Of a stretch of DNA of 64,000 nucleotides, positions 55,329 to 63,996 are shown in pieces. A model generated the notes under the pieces. That model had not been told where the DNA came from, did no database searches, and worked only from the letters and a program-made list of their open reading frames with translations. The translations under genes and the position numbers were made by a program. The stretch is taken from the NCBI RefSeq assembly GCF_003813865.1, contig NZ_RMVG01000014.1, positions 62,001 to 126,000 on the forward strand, given 5' to 3'. Each line of letters opens with the position of its first letter. The first letter of the stretch is position 1. The DNA comes from Candidatus Pantoea deserta (lineage in GTDB: Bacteria > Pseudomonadota > Gammaproteobacteria > Enterobacterales > Enterobacteriaceae).

Positions 55329-57377
55329 ATGAACGTCAGACAAAATCCGTTTTTCCAGGTCAGTACGTTGCCCTGGCAGGCGCCACCCTTTGACCAGATT
55401 CAGGAACACGATTTTCTGCCTGCGCTTCAGGCGGGCATAGAGGAGAAGCGTCAGGAGGTGCAGGCGATTGCCAGCAATCCGGACGCGCCCACTTTCGCTA
55501 ATACCTTCGAGGCGCTTGAGCGCAGCGGTCAGCTGCTGGAGCGGGTCAATCTGGTGTTCGGCGCGATGACCTCTGCGCATACCAGCGACTATCTGCAACA
55601 GGTCGATGAAGAGATCGCGCCGCAGCTCACCGCCCTGAACGATGAAATCGTGCTGAACAGCACCCTGTTTGCGCGGCTGGATGCGGTTTATCAGCAGCGC
55701 CAGTCGCTGGCGCTCGATCCTGAATCCCTCCGGCTGGTGGAAGTGACCTGGCAACATTATCAGCTGTCAGGCGCCAGCCTGGAGGAAGAGGCGAAGAGTA
55801 AACTCAGACTGCTGAATCAGCAGGCGGCGCGCCTGAGTACCCGCTTTACCAACAAACTGCTGGCCGCCACCAAAGCGGGCGGGCTGGTTGTGCAGGAGGT
55901 GGGCGAGCTGGCGGGGCTGAGTCAGTCGGATCTTGCCGTGGCGCAGGCAGCGGCGAAAGCGCGCGGACTGGAGAATGCCTGGCTGCTGGTGTTGCAAAAC
56001 ACGACCCAGCAGTCGGCGCTTCAGACGCTGCGCTCGCGCGCCACCCGTCAGGCGCTGTTTAACGCCTCTGTCAGCCGCAGCGAGAAGGGCGACGAAAATG
56101 ATACCCGCGCGCTGCTGCTGGAGCTGGCGCAGGTGCGCGCTCAGCAGGCGCAGCTGCTGGGCTTCGCTACCTTTGCTGAATGGCAGCTCAGGGATCAGAT
56201 GGCGAAAACCCCGGACGCGGCCTTTGCGTTTATGCGCAATATTGTTCCCGCCGCGCGTGCGCGCGCCGAACGGGAAGCGGCGGCGATTCAGCAGACCATT
56301 GACCAGCAGCAGGGCGACTTTACCCTGGCAGCCTGGGACTGGAATTATTATGCCGAACAGGTGCGTAAGGCGCAGTACGATCTCGACGAAAATCAGATCC
56401 GCCCTTACTTCGAGCTAAACACTGTGCTAGAGAAAGGGGTGTTCTGGGCGGCGAATCAGCTCTACGGCATTCGCTTCAGCGAGCGTCACGATCTGCCGGT
56501 TTATCATCCCGACGTGCGCGTCTATGAAATTTTCGATGTGGATGACGCGCCGCTGGCGCTGTTCTATACCGACTACTTTAAGCGCGACAACAAAGGCGGC
56601 GGCGCATGGATGAGCAACTTCGTGAATCAGTCGCGCCTGCTGGCAACGCGCCCGGTGGTGTATAACGTCTGCAACTACACCCGACCGCCGGAAGGCGAAC
56701 CGGCGCTGCTGAGCTGGGATGAGGTCGTCACGCTGTTCCATGAGTTTGGTCATACGCTGCACGGGATTTTTGCTACCCAGCGTTATCCCAGCCTCTCCGG
56801 CACCGCGACGCCGCGCGATTTCGTTGAGTTTCCCTCGCAGTTCAATGAACACTGGGCCAGCGAGCCGCTGGTGTTCCTGAACTATGCGCGTCACTACCAG
56901 AGCGGCGAGGCGATGCCGGAGGCGCTGCATCAAAAAATCGTGCGCGCCAGCCGGTTTAACAAAGGCTATGACATGAGCGAACTGCTGGCCGCCGCGCTGC
57001 TCGATCTACACTGGCACAGTATTAGCGCAGGCGACGCGCCGAAATCGGTGGAGGGGTTTGAGCAGCAGTCTCTGCAAAGCGATAATCTGGCGCTGGCGGC
57101 CGTTCCGCCGCGCTATCGCTCCAGCTATTTCCAGCATATCTGGGGCGGCGGCTATGCGGCGGGCTATTACGCCTATATCTGGACGCAGATGCTGGCGGAT
57201 GATGGCTATCAGTGGTTTGTCGAGAACGGCGGGCTGTCGCGCGAAAACGGCGATCGGTTCCGCCAGATGATTTTGTCGCGCGGCAACAGTAGCGATTTAA
57301 AACAGCTGTATGAGAACTGGCGCGGCGGCGAGCCGAAGCTGGAGCCGATGCTGAAAAATCGCGGACTGGCTGACTAA
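55329..57377 (+). CDS. dcp: Peptidyl-dipeptidase Dcp
   Basis: Zinc M3 metallopeptidase that removes C-terminal dipeptides; 682 residues (E. coli 681). The HEXXH motif is LFHEFGHTLHG near residue 470, and a third ligand Glu lies about 25-28 residues later (RDFVEFPSQFNEHW). Mostly helical; no signal peptide. Start ATG 55329 after AGGAGCGAGG. It is 60 bases after guaD, so they may share a transcript, though in function they are unrelated. Confidence 0.95.
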   Translation: MNVRQNPFFQVSTLPWQAPPFDQIQEHDFLPALQAGIEEKRQEVQAIASNPDAPTFANTFEALERSGQLLERVNLVFGAMTSAHTSDYLQQVDEEIAPQLTALNDEIVLNSTLFARLDAVYQQRQSLALDPESLRLVEVTWQHYQLSGASLEEEAKSKLRLLNQQAARLSTRFTNKLLAATKAGGLVVQEVGELAGLSQSDLAVAQAAAKARGLENAWLLVLQNTTQQSALQTLRSRATRQALFNASVSRSEKGDENDTRALLLELAQVRAQQAQLLGFATFAEWQLRDQMAKTPDAAFAFMRNIVPAARARAEREAAAIQQTIDQQQGDFTLAAWDWNYYAEQVRKAQYDLDENQIRPYFELNTVLEKGVFWAANQLYGIRFSERHDLPVYHPDVRVYEIFDVDDAPLALFYTDYFKRDNKGGGAWMSNFVNQSRLLATRPVVYNVCNYTRPPEGEPALLSWDEVVTLFHEFGHTLHGIFATQRYPSLSGTATPRDFVEFPSQFNEHWASEPLVFLNYARHYQSGEAMPEALHQKIVRASRFNKGYDMSELLAAALLDLHWHSISAGDAPKSVEGFEQQSLQSDNLALAAVPPRYRSSYFQHIWGGGYAAGYYAYIWTQMLADDGYQWFVENGGLSRENGDRFRQMILSRGNSSDLKQLYENWRGGEPKLEPMLKNRGLAD

Positions 57378-57381
57378 CCGC

Positions 57382-57409
57382 AAGCGGGCGCACGGCCCGC
57401 TTTTGTTTT
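57382..57409 (+). terminator. Terminator of dcp
   Basis: AAGCGGGC-GCACG-GCCCGCTT followed by TTGTTTT. It abuts the hpxO stop codon. Confidence 0.85.
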
Positions 57410-58565
57410 AGCCCAGCGGACCGCCTTCTATGGTTTCGCACATGCCGGCCAGCACCCGTTCGCCGGTTTCCTGACGCAGTTCCTGATACCAGGCCTGGGT
57501 TGCCTGCGCATCTTTGCCATGGGTGACGTCGCAGCGTTTGCGGGCCTTCAGCACCAGATCGCGGGTGCGTTCGACGCGCCGCGCCTCATAGCGCAGCAGC
57601 GCATCCTCTATTCCCAGCGAATGCGCGCTCAGCGCGCTGGCCAGCACGACGGCATCTTCCATCGCCGCGCAGCCGCCCTGACCAATATCCGGCGTGGTGC
57701 TGTGAGCCGCATCGCCCAGCAGCGCAACACGGCCTCTGACAAACCGGCTAAAGGGTTCGATGTCATGGATTTCGACACGGTTGGTGGTGGCCGGATCAAT
57801 GGCGTCGATCAGCCGCTGCACCGGCTGCGCCCAGCCCTGAAAGTAACGGGCCAGATCGGCTTTAAGGGTGCTGCGATCTTCCGCCAGACCTTTTGGCAGA
57901 GGAACGTCAAAGAAAAAATAAAAGCGGTTCTGGCTGACCGGCATCAGCGAGACGCGTTTGCCTTCGCCTACAAAAGTGGTCCACTGATCGGCAGGCGCCA
58001 GGGCGTCATCAATCTCGACCAGGCCATTCCAGTTTACGTAACCGGCGTAGCGTCGTTCTACCTGCTCACCCAGTACGGCGTGACGGATAACCGAGTGCGC
58101 CCCGTCCGCGGCGATCAGCAAATCACCCTGAGCGGTGGTGCCATCGCTAAAACAGGCCGTCACGCCGCTGTTGTGCTGGATAATCTCCGTGACCCGCTTG
58201 CCAAAGCTGACCCGCTCGCGGCCGTAACTGTCGATAAGCATTGCCTGAAGCTCGGCGCGCGCGACCGGGTAGGGGTATTCACCGACCTGCTTCACCAGCG
58301 GCTCCAGACTAAAGCGCGTCAGGGTCGCGCCGCTGGCGAAATCCTGATAGGCCATAAAGGCCATATTGCCGCCCAGCGCGCGCAGCTGCGACTTGAGGCC
58401 CAGCGTGTTCAGACACTTTACGCCATTCGGCCAGATGGAAATAGCAGCGCCGACCGGCTTCATCTCTTTCACCGCTTCATAAACCGCAGTCTCAATGCCC
58501 GCTCTTTCCAGCGCGATAGCCGCGCTCATGCCGCCGATGCCGCCGCCGATTACAATCGCTTTCAT
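57408..58565 (-). CDS. hpxO: FAD-dependent urate hydroxylase
   Basis: Flavoprotein monooxygenase oxidising urate to 5-hydroxyisourate; 385 residues, with close match to Klebsiella HpxO. FAD loop GGGIGGMSAA (7-16), VGAAISIWPNGVKCL, NWNGLVEIDDALAPADQWTTF and FAD second motif LLGDAAHSTTPDIGQGGCAAMED. Other hpx genes are not here. GGAGC precedes the ATG. It converges on dcp. Confidence 0.92.
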   Translation of the reverse strand: MKAIVIGGGIGGMSAAIALERAGIETAVYEAVKEMKPVGAAISIWPNGVKCLNTLGLKSQLRALGGNMAFMAYQDFASGATLTRFSLEPLVKQVGEYPYPVARAELQAMLIDSYGRERVSFGKRVTEIIQHNSGVTACFSDGTTAQGDLLIAADGAHSVIRHAVLGEQVERRYAGYVNWNGLVEIDDALAPADQWTTFVGEGKRVSLMPVSQNRFYFFFDVPLPKGLAEDRSTLKADLARYFQGWAQPVQRLIDAIDPATTNRVEIHDIEPFSRFVRGRVALLGDAAHSTTPDIGQGGCAAMEDAVVLASALSAHSLGIEDALLRYEARRVERTRDLVLKARKRCDVTHGKDAQATQAWYQELRQETGERVLAGMCETIEGGPLG

Positions 58566-58833
58566 CTTATGCTCCGTTCCTTGTTAATGGGTTAACGGCT
58601 GCAACTTTTGTACCAACTCGCCGAGCCGCGCGGGGCGGGGTTGTCAGGCGTCAGACGCGCGCGCGCGGGCACCAGTGCGCGCCAGAATGCACTCCAGTGG
58701 TGCATGTGAACGGCCGTGAATCGATCGTTTCAGGTGGCCGCACGTCATTTTCAGCAGCTTTTGTCTGCCGCGCACAGACATGAGCCATATTGCCAGCCAT
58801 ACTTAGCCCGTGTAGAACCCAGGGAGAGTAAAA

Positions 58834-59094
58834 ATGAAAATGCGTTACGCCATGCTGATGCTGAGCGCGCTGCTGCTGGGGCAAAGCGCACAGGCGCAGC
58901 CGACGGTTTCTCAGACCCTCTTTGCCGGACGCGCGCCCATTGCCCAGTTCACGCCGGTGGCGGCAAAATGCGATGTCGCCAGCTGTCAGCAGAACTGCTA
59001 TGTCGAGCGTTCGCACTGCAATACCAGAGGCAACGGCTCCTGTAGCAGCGAAGCGCAGATTTGCGTGCAGAATTGCGCCAGCCAGTGTCGATAA
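58834..59094 (+). CDS. Secreted small eight-cysteine protein
   Basis: 86 residues with a signal peptide (1-21, ending AQA) and a mature part holding eight cysteines at 46, 51, 55, 62, 70, 77, 81 and 85. C51-x3-C55 and C77-x3-C81 form a twin CX3C arrangement, which favours a disulphide-stapled helical hairpin. Ribosome site GGGAGAG upstream. It is alone between hpxO (divergent) and the EmrE-like gene. Family unknown to me; a periplasmic or secreted function is inferred only from signal and cysteines. Confidence 0.7.
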   Translation: MKMRYAMLMLSALLLGQSAQAQPTVSQTLFAGRAPIAQFTPVAAKCDVASCQQNCYVERSHCNTRGNGSCSSEAQICVQNCASQCR

Positions 59095-59255
59095 GCTAAA
59101 GCGGCGAACCCGGACGTTTGCCGTTTATTGATTCATATCAAACCTGTCCGTAGCTGTTTCCCTTTGTTAACGCGCATCTCTTAAACTCATCATTTCTCTG
59201 TCATGGCAGTCCGCTTCACTGTTCGGCGGCGTTCGTTTGTTTAAAAAAGGATGTT

Positions 59256-59585
59256 ATGAGTTACCTATATCTGTTTATCGCTATTGTGGCGGAGGTCATT
59301 GCCACCAGTAGTCTGAAGGCGTCTGAATCGTTTACGCGTCTGTGGCCCTCCGTTATCACAGTCTGCGGATACATTATCGCTTTCTATTTTCTGACGCTGG
59401 TGCTGCGCACGATGCCGACCGGTATTGCCTATGCCATCTGGTCCGGCGTGGGCATTGTGTTGATCTCTGCGGTCGGCTGGATCTGGTTTAAGCAGAAGCT
59501 GGATCTGCCCGCGATCGTCGGTCTGGCGCTGATCATCGCGGGCGTATTGGTGGTCAATCTCTTCTCTAAGACGGTGGGGCACTGA
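59256..59585 (+). CDS. Small multidrug resistance transporter, EmrE-like
   Basis: 109 residues, four helices, dimeric proton-drug antiporter of the SMR family. The essential Glu lies at position 13 in VAEVIATS, and PTGIAYAIWSGVGIVLIS is the SMR hallmark. Closest in memory to E. coli EmrE. AAGGAT lies before the start. It ends one base from the stop of the convergent nitronate monooxygenase gene. Confidence 0.92.
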   Translation: MSYLYLFIAIVAEVIATSSLKASESFTRLWPSVITVCGYIIAFYFLTLVLRTMPTGIAYAIWSGVGIVLISAVGWIWFKQKLDLPAIVGLALIIAGVLVVNLFSKTVGH

Positions 59586-59586
59586 G

Positions 59587-60654
59587 TCAGGCGCTAAGCG
59601 CGGCCTGATACTCCGCTTTCAGGGTCTGCACCAGCTGCCCGGCGGGGAGTTCGCGCGCCAGCATTGCGCCCTGGCCCGCCCACTGCGCGCCGAAGCCGTG
59701 TTCGCCCTGCGCGGCGGCGGCGGCGTTCAGCGCTTTGCCTAATGCGTAGGTCAGAGGATAAGCGGGGATCGCCTTAGCGCTGATGCCGCGCGTAACGTCA
59801 CAAAAGGCATTGCGAATAGAGCGCGCGGGTCTGCCCGATATCGCGGCGGTCAGCTCCGTGTGCGCCGCTGCGTCGCTTTTTAGCGCCGCGCGCCAGGCCG
59901 CGTTCGCGGCCGATTCCGGGCAGAGGATAAATGCCGTCCCCATTTGCACGCCCGTCACGCCCAGCTTTATCATCGCGGCGATACCCTTGCCGTCCATAAT
60001 GCCGCCTGCGGCGATGACGGGATGGTCGCTGTCGCTGAGAATTGCCTGTACCAGCGCCAGAGTGCTCATCTGCGCATCCGCTTTTTCAGGATCAAACATG
60101 CCGCGATGACCGCCTGCTTCGATGCCTTGCGCCACAATAAAATCAACGCCCGCCTGCGCGATAAGCCGCGCCTCCTCAACGGAGGTGGCGCTGGCCAGCG
60201 TCGCAATACCCCGGCTTTTTAGCCGATCGAGGACCCGCGGTTCAGGCAGGCCAAAATGAAAACTCACCGCGGCAGGCATCGCATCGAGGATCACATCCAG
60301 CATCGGCGAATCAGCGTTGAACGTCGGGTAGATCTCCGTCAGAGAGGCGGGGGGTTGCGCACCATACTGCGCAAACAGCGGTCTGAAGCGTTCTATCCAG
60401 CTATTTTCACATTCAGCATTGCGTGCGGGCGGGGTATGACAGAAGAGGTTCACATTGAACGGCGCGGTAGTCAGCTCGCACAGGCGCGTTAGCATGGCGC
60501 TGGCCTGCGCTGGATTTGAGGCGCCGACGCTAACCGAACCGAGCGCGCCTGCGTTACTGACGGCGGCGGCCAGCTCAGGCGTCGATACGCCCGCCATAGG
60601 CGCCTGTATTAACGGGAAGTTTATCTGAAGCGCGCGGCAGAGGCGGTTGTCCAT
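59587..60654 (-). CDS. Nitronate monooxygenase (2-nitropropane dioxygenase family)
   Basis: FMN TIM-barrel enzyme of 355 residues that oxidises toxic alkyl nitronates such as propionate 3-nitronate. APMAGVSTPELAAAVSNAG (start of the barrel), QGIEAGGHRG with the catalytic His, and IAAGGIMDGKGIAAMIKLGV plus GVQMGTAFI for FMN phosphate binding. Start ATG 60654 after AGGAC; the frame continues to 60876 without homology. It is 70 bases after the ModA-like gene on the same strand. Confidence 0.87.
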   Translation of the reverse strand: MDNRLCRALQINFPLIQAPMAGVSTPELAAAVSNAGALGSVSVGASNPAQASAMLTRLCELTTAPFNVNLFCHTPPARNAECENSWIERFRPLFAQYGAQPPASLTEIYPTFNADSPMLDVILDAMPAAVSFHFGLPEPRVLDRLKSRGIATLASATSVEEARLIAQAGVDFIVAQGIEAGGHRGMFDPEKADAQMSTLALVQAILSDSDHPVIAAGGIMDGKGIAAMIKLGVTGVQMGTAFILCPESAANAAWRAALKSDAAAHTELTAAISGRPARSIRNAFCDVTRGISAKAIPAYPLTYALGKALNAAAAAQGEHGFGAQWAGQGAMLARELPAGQLVQTLKAEYQAALSA

Positions 60655-60724
60655 AATCAGTCCTGCTGGTGAATTGCATGGCGGACAGCTTCGCCTCGTC
60701 GAGGACAAAACGCAATTCAGATGT

Positions 60725-61459
60725 TTAACGCTGCGGCGTGAACTGCAAAAATCCCTGTTGCAGCAGCAGCGTTTGCGCCGTGTCTGAACGTAAAAAATCT
60801 CCCAGCTGCCGCGCCGACGGCTGGCAAACCGCATAACCGTAATGCGCCACAACATTGACATCCGCCGGGATGTCAAAAACCTTCAGCGCAGGAAAGGTAG
60901 TCAGCCGAGGCGCATAGCTGGCATAGCCAATAAACAGGTCGGCATGATGATGGGTTAACAGCCAGTGCGCGGCTATCGCGCCTGGGGGCAGTGCCAGACT
61001 GTCAGGCCCGCCCACCCGCGTTTGCGCACGCTGGCGCAACTCTTTTCCCAGACCGGGATAATAACGCTCCAGCGCGGCAAACATCTGCCACGTATAGTCG
61101 CCGCAAGGATCGCTCAGCGGCGTAGAGGTCGCCAGCCGTAGTGTCGGGCGTTGCAGCAGGCTGAGCCAGTTATCCCCAGCAGTAACGATGTCCGCTCTGG
61201 CCGTGAGGCAGAGGCGGTTGGCGGCAAAGAGGCGGCTTTCGCTTGCCAGGCGCTGCTGGAGCAGCGCCTCAGTATGTTGCAGGCTGGCAGAGGCGAACAG
61301 GGCGCAAGCCTCGCCCTGTTCAATGCGATGACGCAGCAATCCCGCCGGGCCGAAGACGGTTTCAGTGGCTATGCCGCTTTGCGCGCTAAACGCCGCCATC
61401 AGTGCCGGCCAGACCGGCCGCAGGCTACCGGCTGCCAGTAGATGCAGTCGTGTCGACAT
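60725..61459 (-). CDS. ModA-like substrate-binding protein without signal peptide
   Basis: 244 residues with the fold order of molybdate-binding ModA (SBP_bac_11): starts LHLLAAGSLRPVWPALMAAF, then FGPAGLLRHRIEQGEACALFASAS, later YGYAVCQPSARQLGDFLRSD and QGFLQF. Ser in AAGSL and the SAS region would contact an oxyanion. There is no export signal, unlike normal ModA. Its ATG lies 35 bases inside the upstream gene, in another frame, and lacks a clear ribosome site, so it is probably translated by coupling. It may be cytoplasmic, or the two genes may be read as one through a frameshift. A molybdate link is supported by the ModE-like box upstream. Confidence 0.65.
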   Translation of the reverse strand: MSTRLHLLAAGSLRPVWPALMAAFSAQSGIATETVFGPAGLLRHRIEQGEACALFASASLQHTEALLQQRLASESRLFAANRLCLTARADIVTAGDNWLSLLQRPTLRLATSTPLSDPCGDYTWQMFAALERYYPGLGKELRQRAQTRVGGPDSLALPPGAIAAHWLLTHHHADLFIGYASYAPRLTTFPALKVFDIPADVNVVAHYGYAVCQPSARQLGDFLRSDTAQTLLLQQGFLQFTPQR

Positions 61460-62495
61460 AATGGGTGCGGTAGAAGCGCTGATACCAGCGGTCGGCCAGC
61501 TGCTGCATATCGATGTCGCGGAATTTTTCCGGATAGAGCTGTTTGGCCATCCACAGTTCGCCCAGGCCCAGCGCTTCAGGCATGGGATAGCCCCAGGCTT
61601 TCGCATAGGCGGGCATTAGCCAGACGCGGTGATTTTTCACGGCGTCAATAGGCTGCCACTGACTGTTCTGATTGATCTCGTTAACCACTTCAGGATAGCG
61701 ATCCTGCACAAAAATCACCTGAGGATTCCAGGCAATAATCTGTTCCATGCTGACCGGCTTAAACCCCTGAACGCTGGCTGCGGCAACGTTCAGCGCGCCA
61801 GCATGCTTCATCATCAGGCCGGTATATTTACCGGATCCGTACGTCATCAGCGAGGGGTTGGCCATATAGGCGCGTACGCGCTGCGACTGGGGCAGGGAAG
61901 CGAGGCGATCCTCAACCAGCTTGTGCCCGGCAAAAGCCGCGTCGATCAGCGCTTTGGCTTCCTGCTGCTGGTTGACGACTTCGCCTGCCAGCATGATGCC
62001 TTCTTTTAGCCCCAGGCCATAAGCTTTCTCTTCATCCTCCATACCGGGATTGATTTTTGCCTGCTGGCCGGGTTCGTCATGACGCAGAGAAATGGCGATG
62101 ACCGGAATACCCAGCGCAGAAATTTTATCAATCATCTCCTGCGGGGCGTAGTTAGCGACAAAAACCACCTGGGGATGAAGTGCGACCAGACTTTCGACGT
62201 CTACGTGGGTGAGGTCGCCCAGCATGGCTTTATGGGTAAGCTCCGGAACCAGCTGTGCATATCCGTCACCCAGCTGCTGTTTCCAGTTAGCAAGAATGCC
62301 CACAATCTTGTCGGTCGCATTGAGTTGAACCAGCAGGTTCAGCGTCTGATGCTGTAACACGACCACGCGGTCCACCTTGTCGGGGAGGGTGACATGGCGG
62401 CCAAGCTGGTCTGTGACGAGTCGGCTGGCCTGGCTGGTAAAACTGCTGAGGCTGAGTAGCCCCGCTAAGAGGGAAAGACGCAACATACGAGACAT
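61425..62495 (-). CDS. Periplasmic metal/oxyanion-binding protein, class III (FecB/MolA-like)
   Basis: 356-residue binding protein of the TroA/BtuF/FecB fold: signal peptide about 1-23, two lobes joined by a long helix (about residues 165-205). Signature TDQLGRHVTLPDKVDRVVVL starts the mature part; LGDLTHVDVESLVALHPQVVF and WNPQVIFVQDRYPEVV mark the lobes. Most relatives carry iron-siderophores; Haemophilus MolA of this class binds molybdate and tungstate. The ModE-like operator directly upstream favours molybdate here. No permease or ATPase gene lies within the window. GGAG precedes the ATG. The 3' end overlaps the ModA-like gene. Confidence 0.82.
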   Translation of the reverse strand: MSRMLRLSLLAGLLSLSSFTSQASRLVTDQLGRHVTLPDKVDRVVVLQHQTLNLLVQLNATDKIVGILANWKQQLGDGYAQLVPELTHKAMLGDLTHVDVESLVALHPQVVFVANYAPQEMIDKISALGIPVIAISLRHDEPGQQAKINPGMEDEEKAYGLGLKEGIMLAGEVVNQQQEAKALIDAAFAGHKLVEDRLASLPQSQRVRAYMANPSLMTYGSGKYTGLMMKHAGALNVAAASVQGFKPVSMEQIIAWNPQVIFVQDRYPEVVNEINQNSQWQPIDAVKNHRVWLMPAYAKAWGYPMPEALGLGELWMAKQLYPEKFRDIDMQQLADRWYQRFYRTHYVDTTASTGSR

Positions 62496-62511
62496 AGCTG
62501 ACTCCGTGATT

Positions 62512-62535
62512 CGATATATTTCCGATTATATAACG
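62512..62535. promoter_or_regulatory. ModE-type operator
   Basis: CGATATAT-N8-ATATAACG. The right arm is the exact complement of CGTTATAT and the left differs at one base. It fits TATAT-N7-TAYAT and the shape of the E. coli modA operator (CGTTATAT-N8-ACATAACG, from memory). It ends 16 bases before the start of the class III binding protein gene, a position suited to repression by molybdate-loaded ModE. Confidence 0.6.
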
Positions 62536-62757
62536 ATATGCGTCAACAGCAGATAAACTCTTTATTAGTTACATCATACATGTGTTCCCAGTTAATGACG
62601 CACATTTAAAATTATGTGCAGGTTGCCCTTTCATTCAGAAAAGCCAGCAGGGGCAATGACGTGAATCAAACCAGCCAGTCAGGGAGCCAGGGACAATAGA
62701 AAGCACTGCCTGTCGTTTAGCGGGCATCTACCACTCTTCAAAGGACCCATTTTCATT

Positions 62758-63954
62758 GTGAAAAAACATAATATCGCTCTGGCTATAATGCTCATTGCTG
62801 GCGTTACCGCTTCCAGCACAGGATTTTCAGCGGAATCGCAGGCGTTGAGCGCCGTCCCAACGGACTCTGCTGATTCAGCAGCGTCATCGGTAGACAGCAA
62901 TAGCGAATCCTCAGAGAAAGGCGTTCAGGCAGAACCGCGTCAGGATAAAGAGGCCGCAGCGGCTACGGGCGCGCCTTCAGCATCTTCAGTTAACGCCGAT
63001 GAAAAGGCGTCCGCAGAGAGGCCGCAAACGCCTTCGGCGCCCGTTAACGCAGCCACTAACAGATCCTCAGACGCGGATTCACCTGCTACAACAGCGCCTT
63101 CAGCGTCTGCTAATGCGGCGGATAAGGCCGCTTCAGACGCAGCTCAGGACTCTTCTACGCCTGCGGCGGCAGAAAAGCCTGCCGCTAAGGAATCTACGCC
63201 GGGCGAGCAGAGCAAGGCCAGCCTGACGGAGGGAGACGCCGCTGAGCTATTCACGCCTGAGCAGGAGCAGCGTATCGGTGTTGTCGCTAAACAATATTTG
63301 CTGGCGCATCCAGAGGTGCTGGTTGAAGTGAGCGAAAAACTTGAGTCCATGCAGCATGAACAGCAGATAAAAAAAATAACCGCTGCCGTTATCCAGCAAC
63401 AGGATGCGCTGCTTAGTGATAAATCCGTCCCTTCAGTCGGCCCGTCAGACGCGAAAGTCGCCGTTATCGAATTTTTTGATTACCAGTGCGTAATCTGTTC
63501 AAGGCAGGCTCCGGTTATCCAGTCGCTAATGCAGGCCAGTCCGGAAGTGCGCTATGTCTTTATGGAGTGGCCCATATTCGCCGCGCGCTGGAAAGCCTCT
63601 TTAACGGCGGCGGAAACCGGCGTAATGATCTGGCAGCAAAAGGGAGCGGACGCGTACCTGAATTACCACAATGCCTTATTTGCGACAGGGCATCAGGAAG
63701 GCCAGATGACAGAGGCCGATATTAAAAAAGCGGCATCCGCCGCCGGTAAGCTGAAGGGTAAGCCAGAGACAATGCTGAATGTCCTGGCGCGTACGGATAC
63801 GCTGGCGCAGAGCCTTGGGTTTATGGGAACGCCAGGGATTATTGTTATGCCGGTAAAAGAGGCGAACAGTGATAACGTCACGGTTTTTGCCGGCGGTGTT
63901 GAGCTGTCAGCGCTTCAGGCCGCTATCAGTAAAGCGTCAGGCGCTGAACATTAA
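62758..63954 (+). CDS. DsbA-like thiol oxidoreductase with Ala/Ser-rich stalk
   Basis: 398-residue exported protein. Signal peptide about 1-24; a low-complexity stalk rich in Ala, Ser, Asp, Glu and Pro (about 25-160); a helical part (about 165-215, QRIGVVAKQYLLAHPEVL); then a thioredoxin-fold domain with active site FFDYQCVICSRQAP (C244, C247) and the cis-Pro loop in MGTPGI. The domain recalls ScsC/DsbA-family proteins with a dimerising N-terminal helix. Start GTG 62758; AAGGA lies 12 bases upstream, rather far. The stalk is the odd part; relatives lack it as far as I recall. Confidence 0.82.
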   Translation: MKKHNIALAIMLIAGVTASSTGFSAESQALSAVPTDSADSAASSVDSNSESSEKGVQAEPRQDKEAAAATGAPSASSVNADEKASAERPQTPSAPVNAATNRSSDADSPATTAPSASANAADKAASDAAQDSSTPAAAEKPAAKESTPGEQSKASLTEGDAAELFTPEQEQRIGVVAKQYLLAHPEVLVEVSEKLESMQHEQQIKKITAAVIQQQDALLSDKSVPSVGPSDAKVAVIEFFDYQCVICSRQAPVIQSLMQASPEVRYVFMEWPIFAARWKASLTAAETGVMIWQQKGADAYLNYHNALFATGHQEGQMTEADIKKAASAAGKLKGKPETMLNVLARTDTLAQSLGFMGTPGIIVMPVKEANSDNVTVFAGGVELSALQAAISKASGAEH

Positions 63955-63964
63955 TAACGAAATG

Positions 63965-63996
63965 CCGGACAGATAGCCTGTCCGGACATCTTTTTT
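63965..63996 (+). terminator. Terminator after the DsbA-like gene
   Basis: CCGGACAG-N5-CTGTCCGG, perfect 8-base stem followed by ACATCTTTTTT. It starts 11 bases past the stop. Confidence 0.85.

Noticed and set aside
57519..58595. 358-codon open frame antisense to hpxO
   Set aside because: Shadow of hpxO; no recognisable motifs.
60655..60876. Upstream extension of the nitronate monooxygenase frame
   Set aside because: Basic, unstructured sequence overlapping the end of the ModA-like gene; the family starts at MDNRLCRAL with AGGAC upstream.
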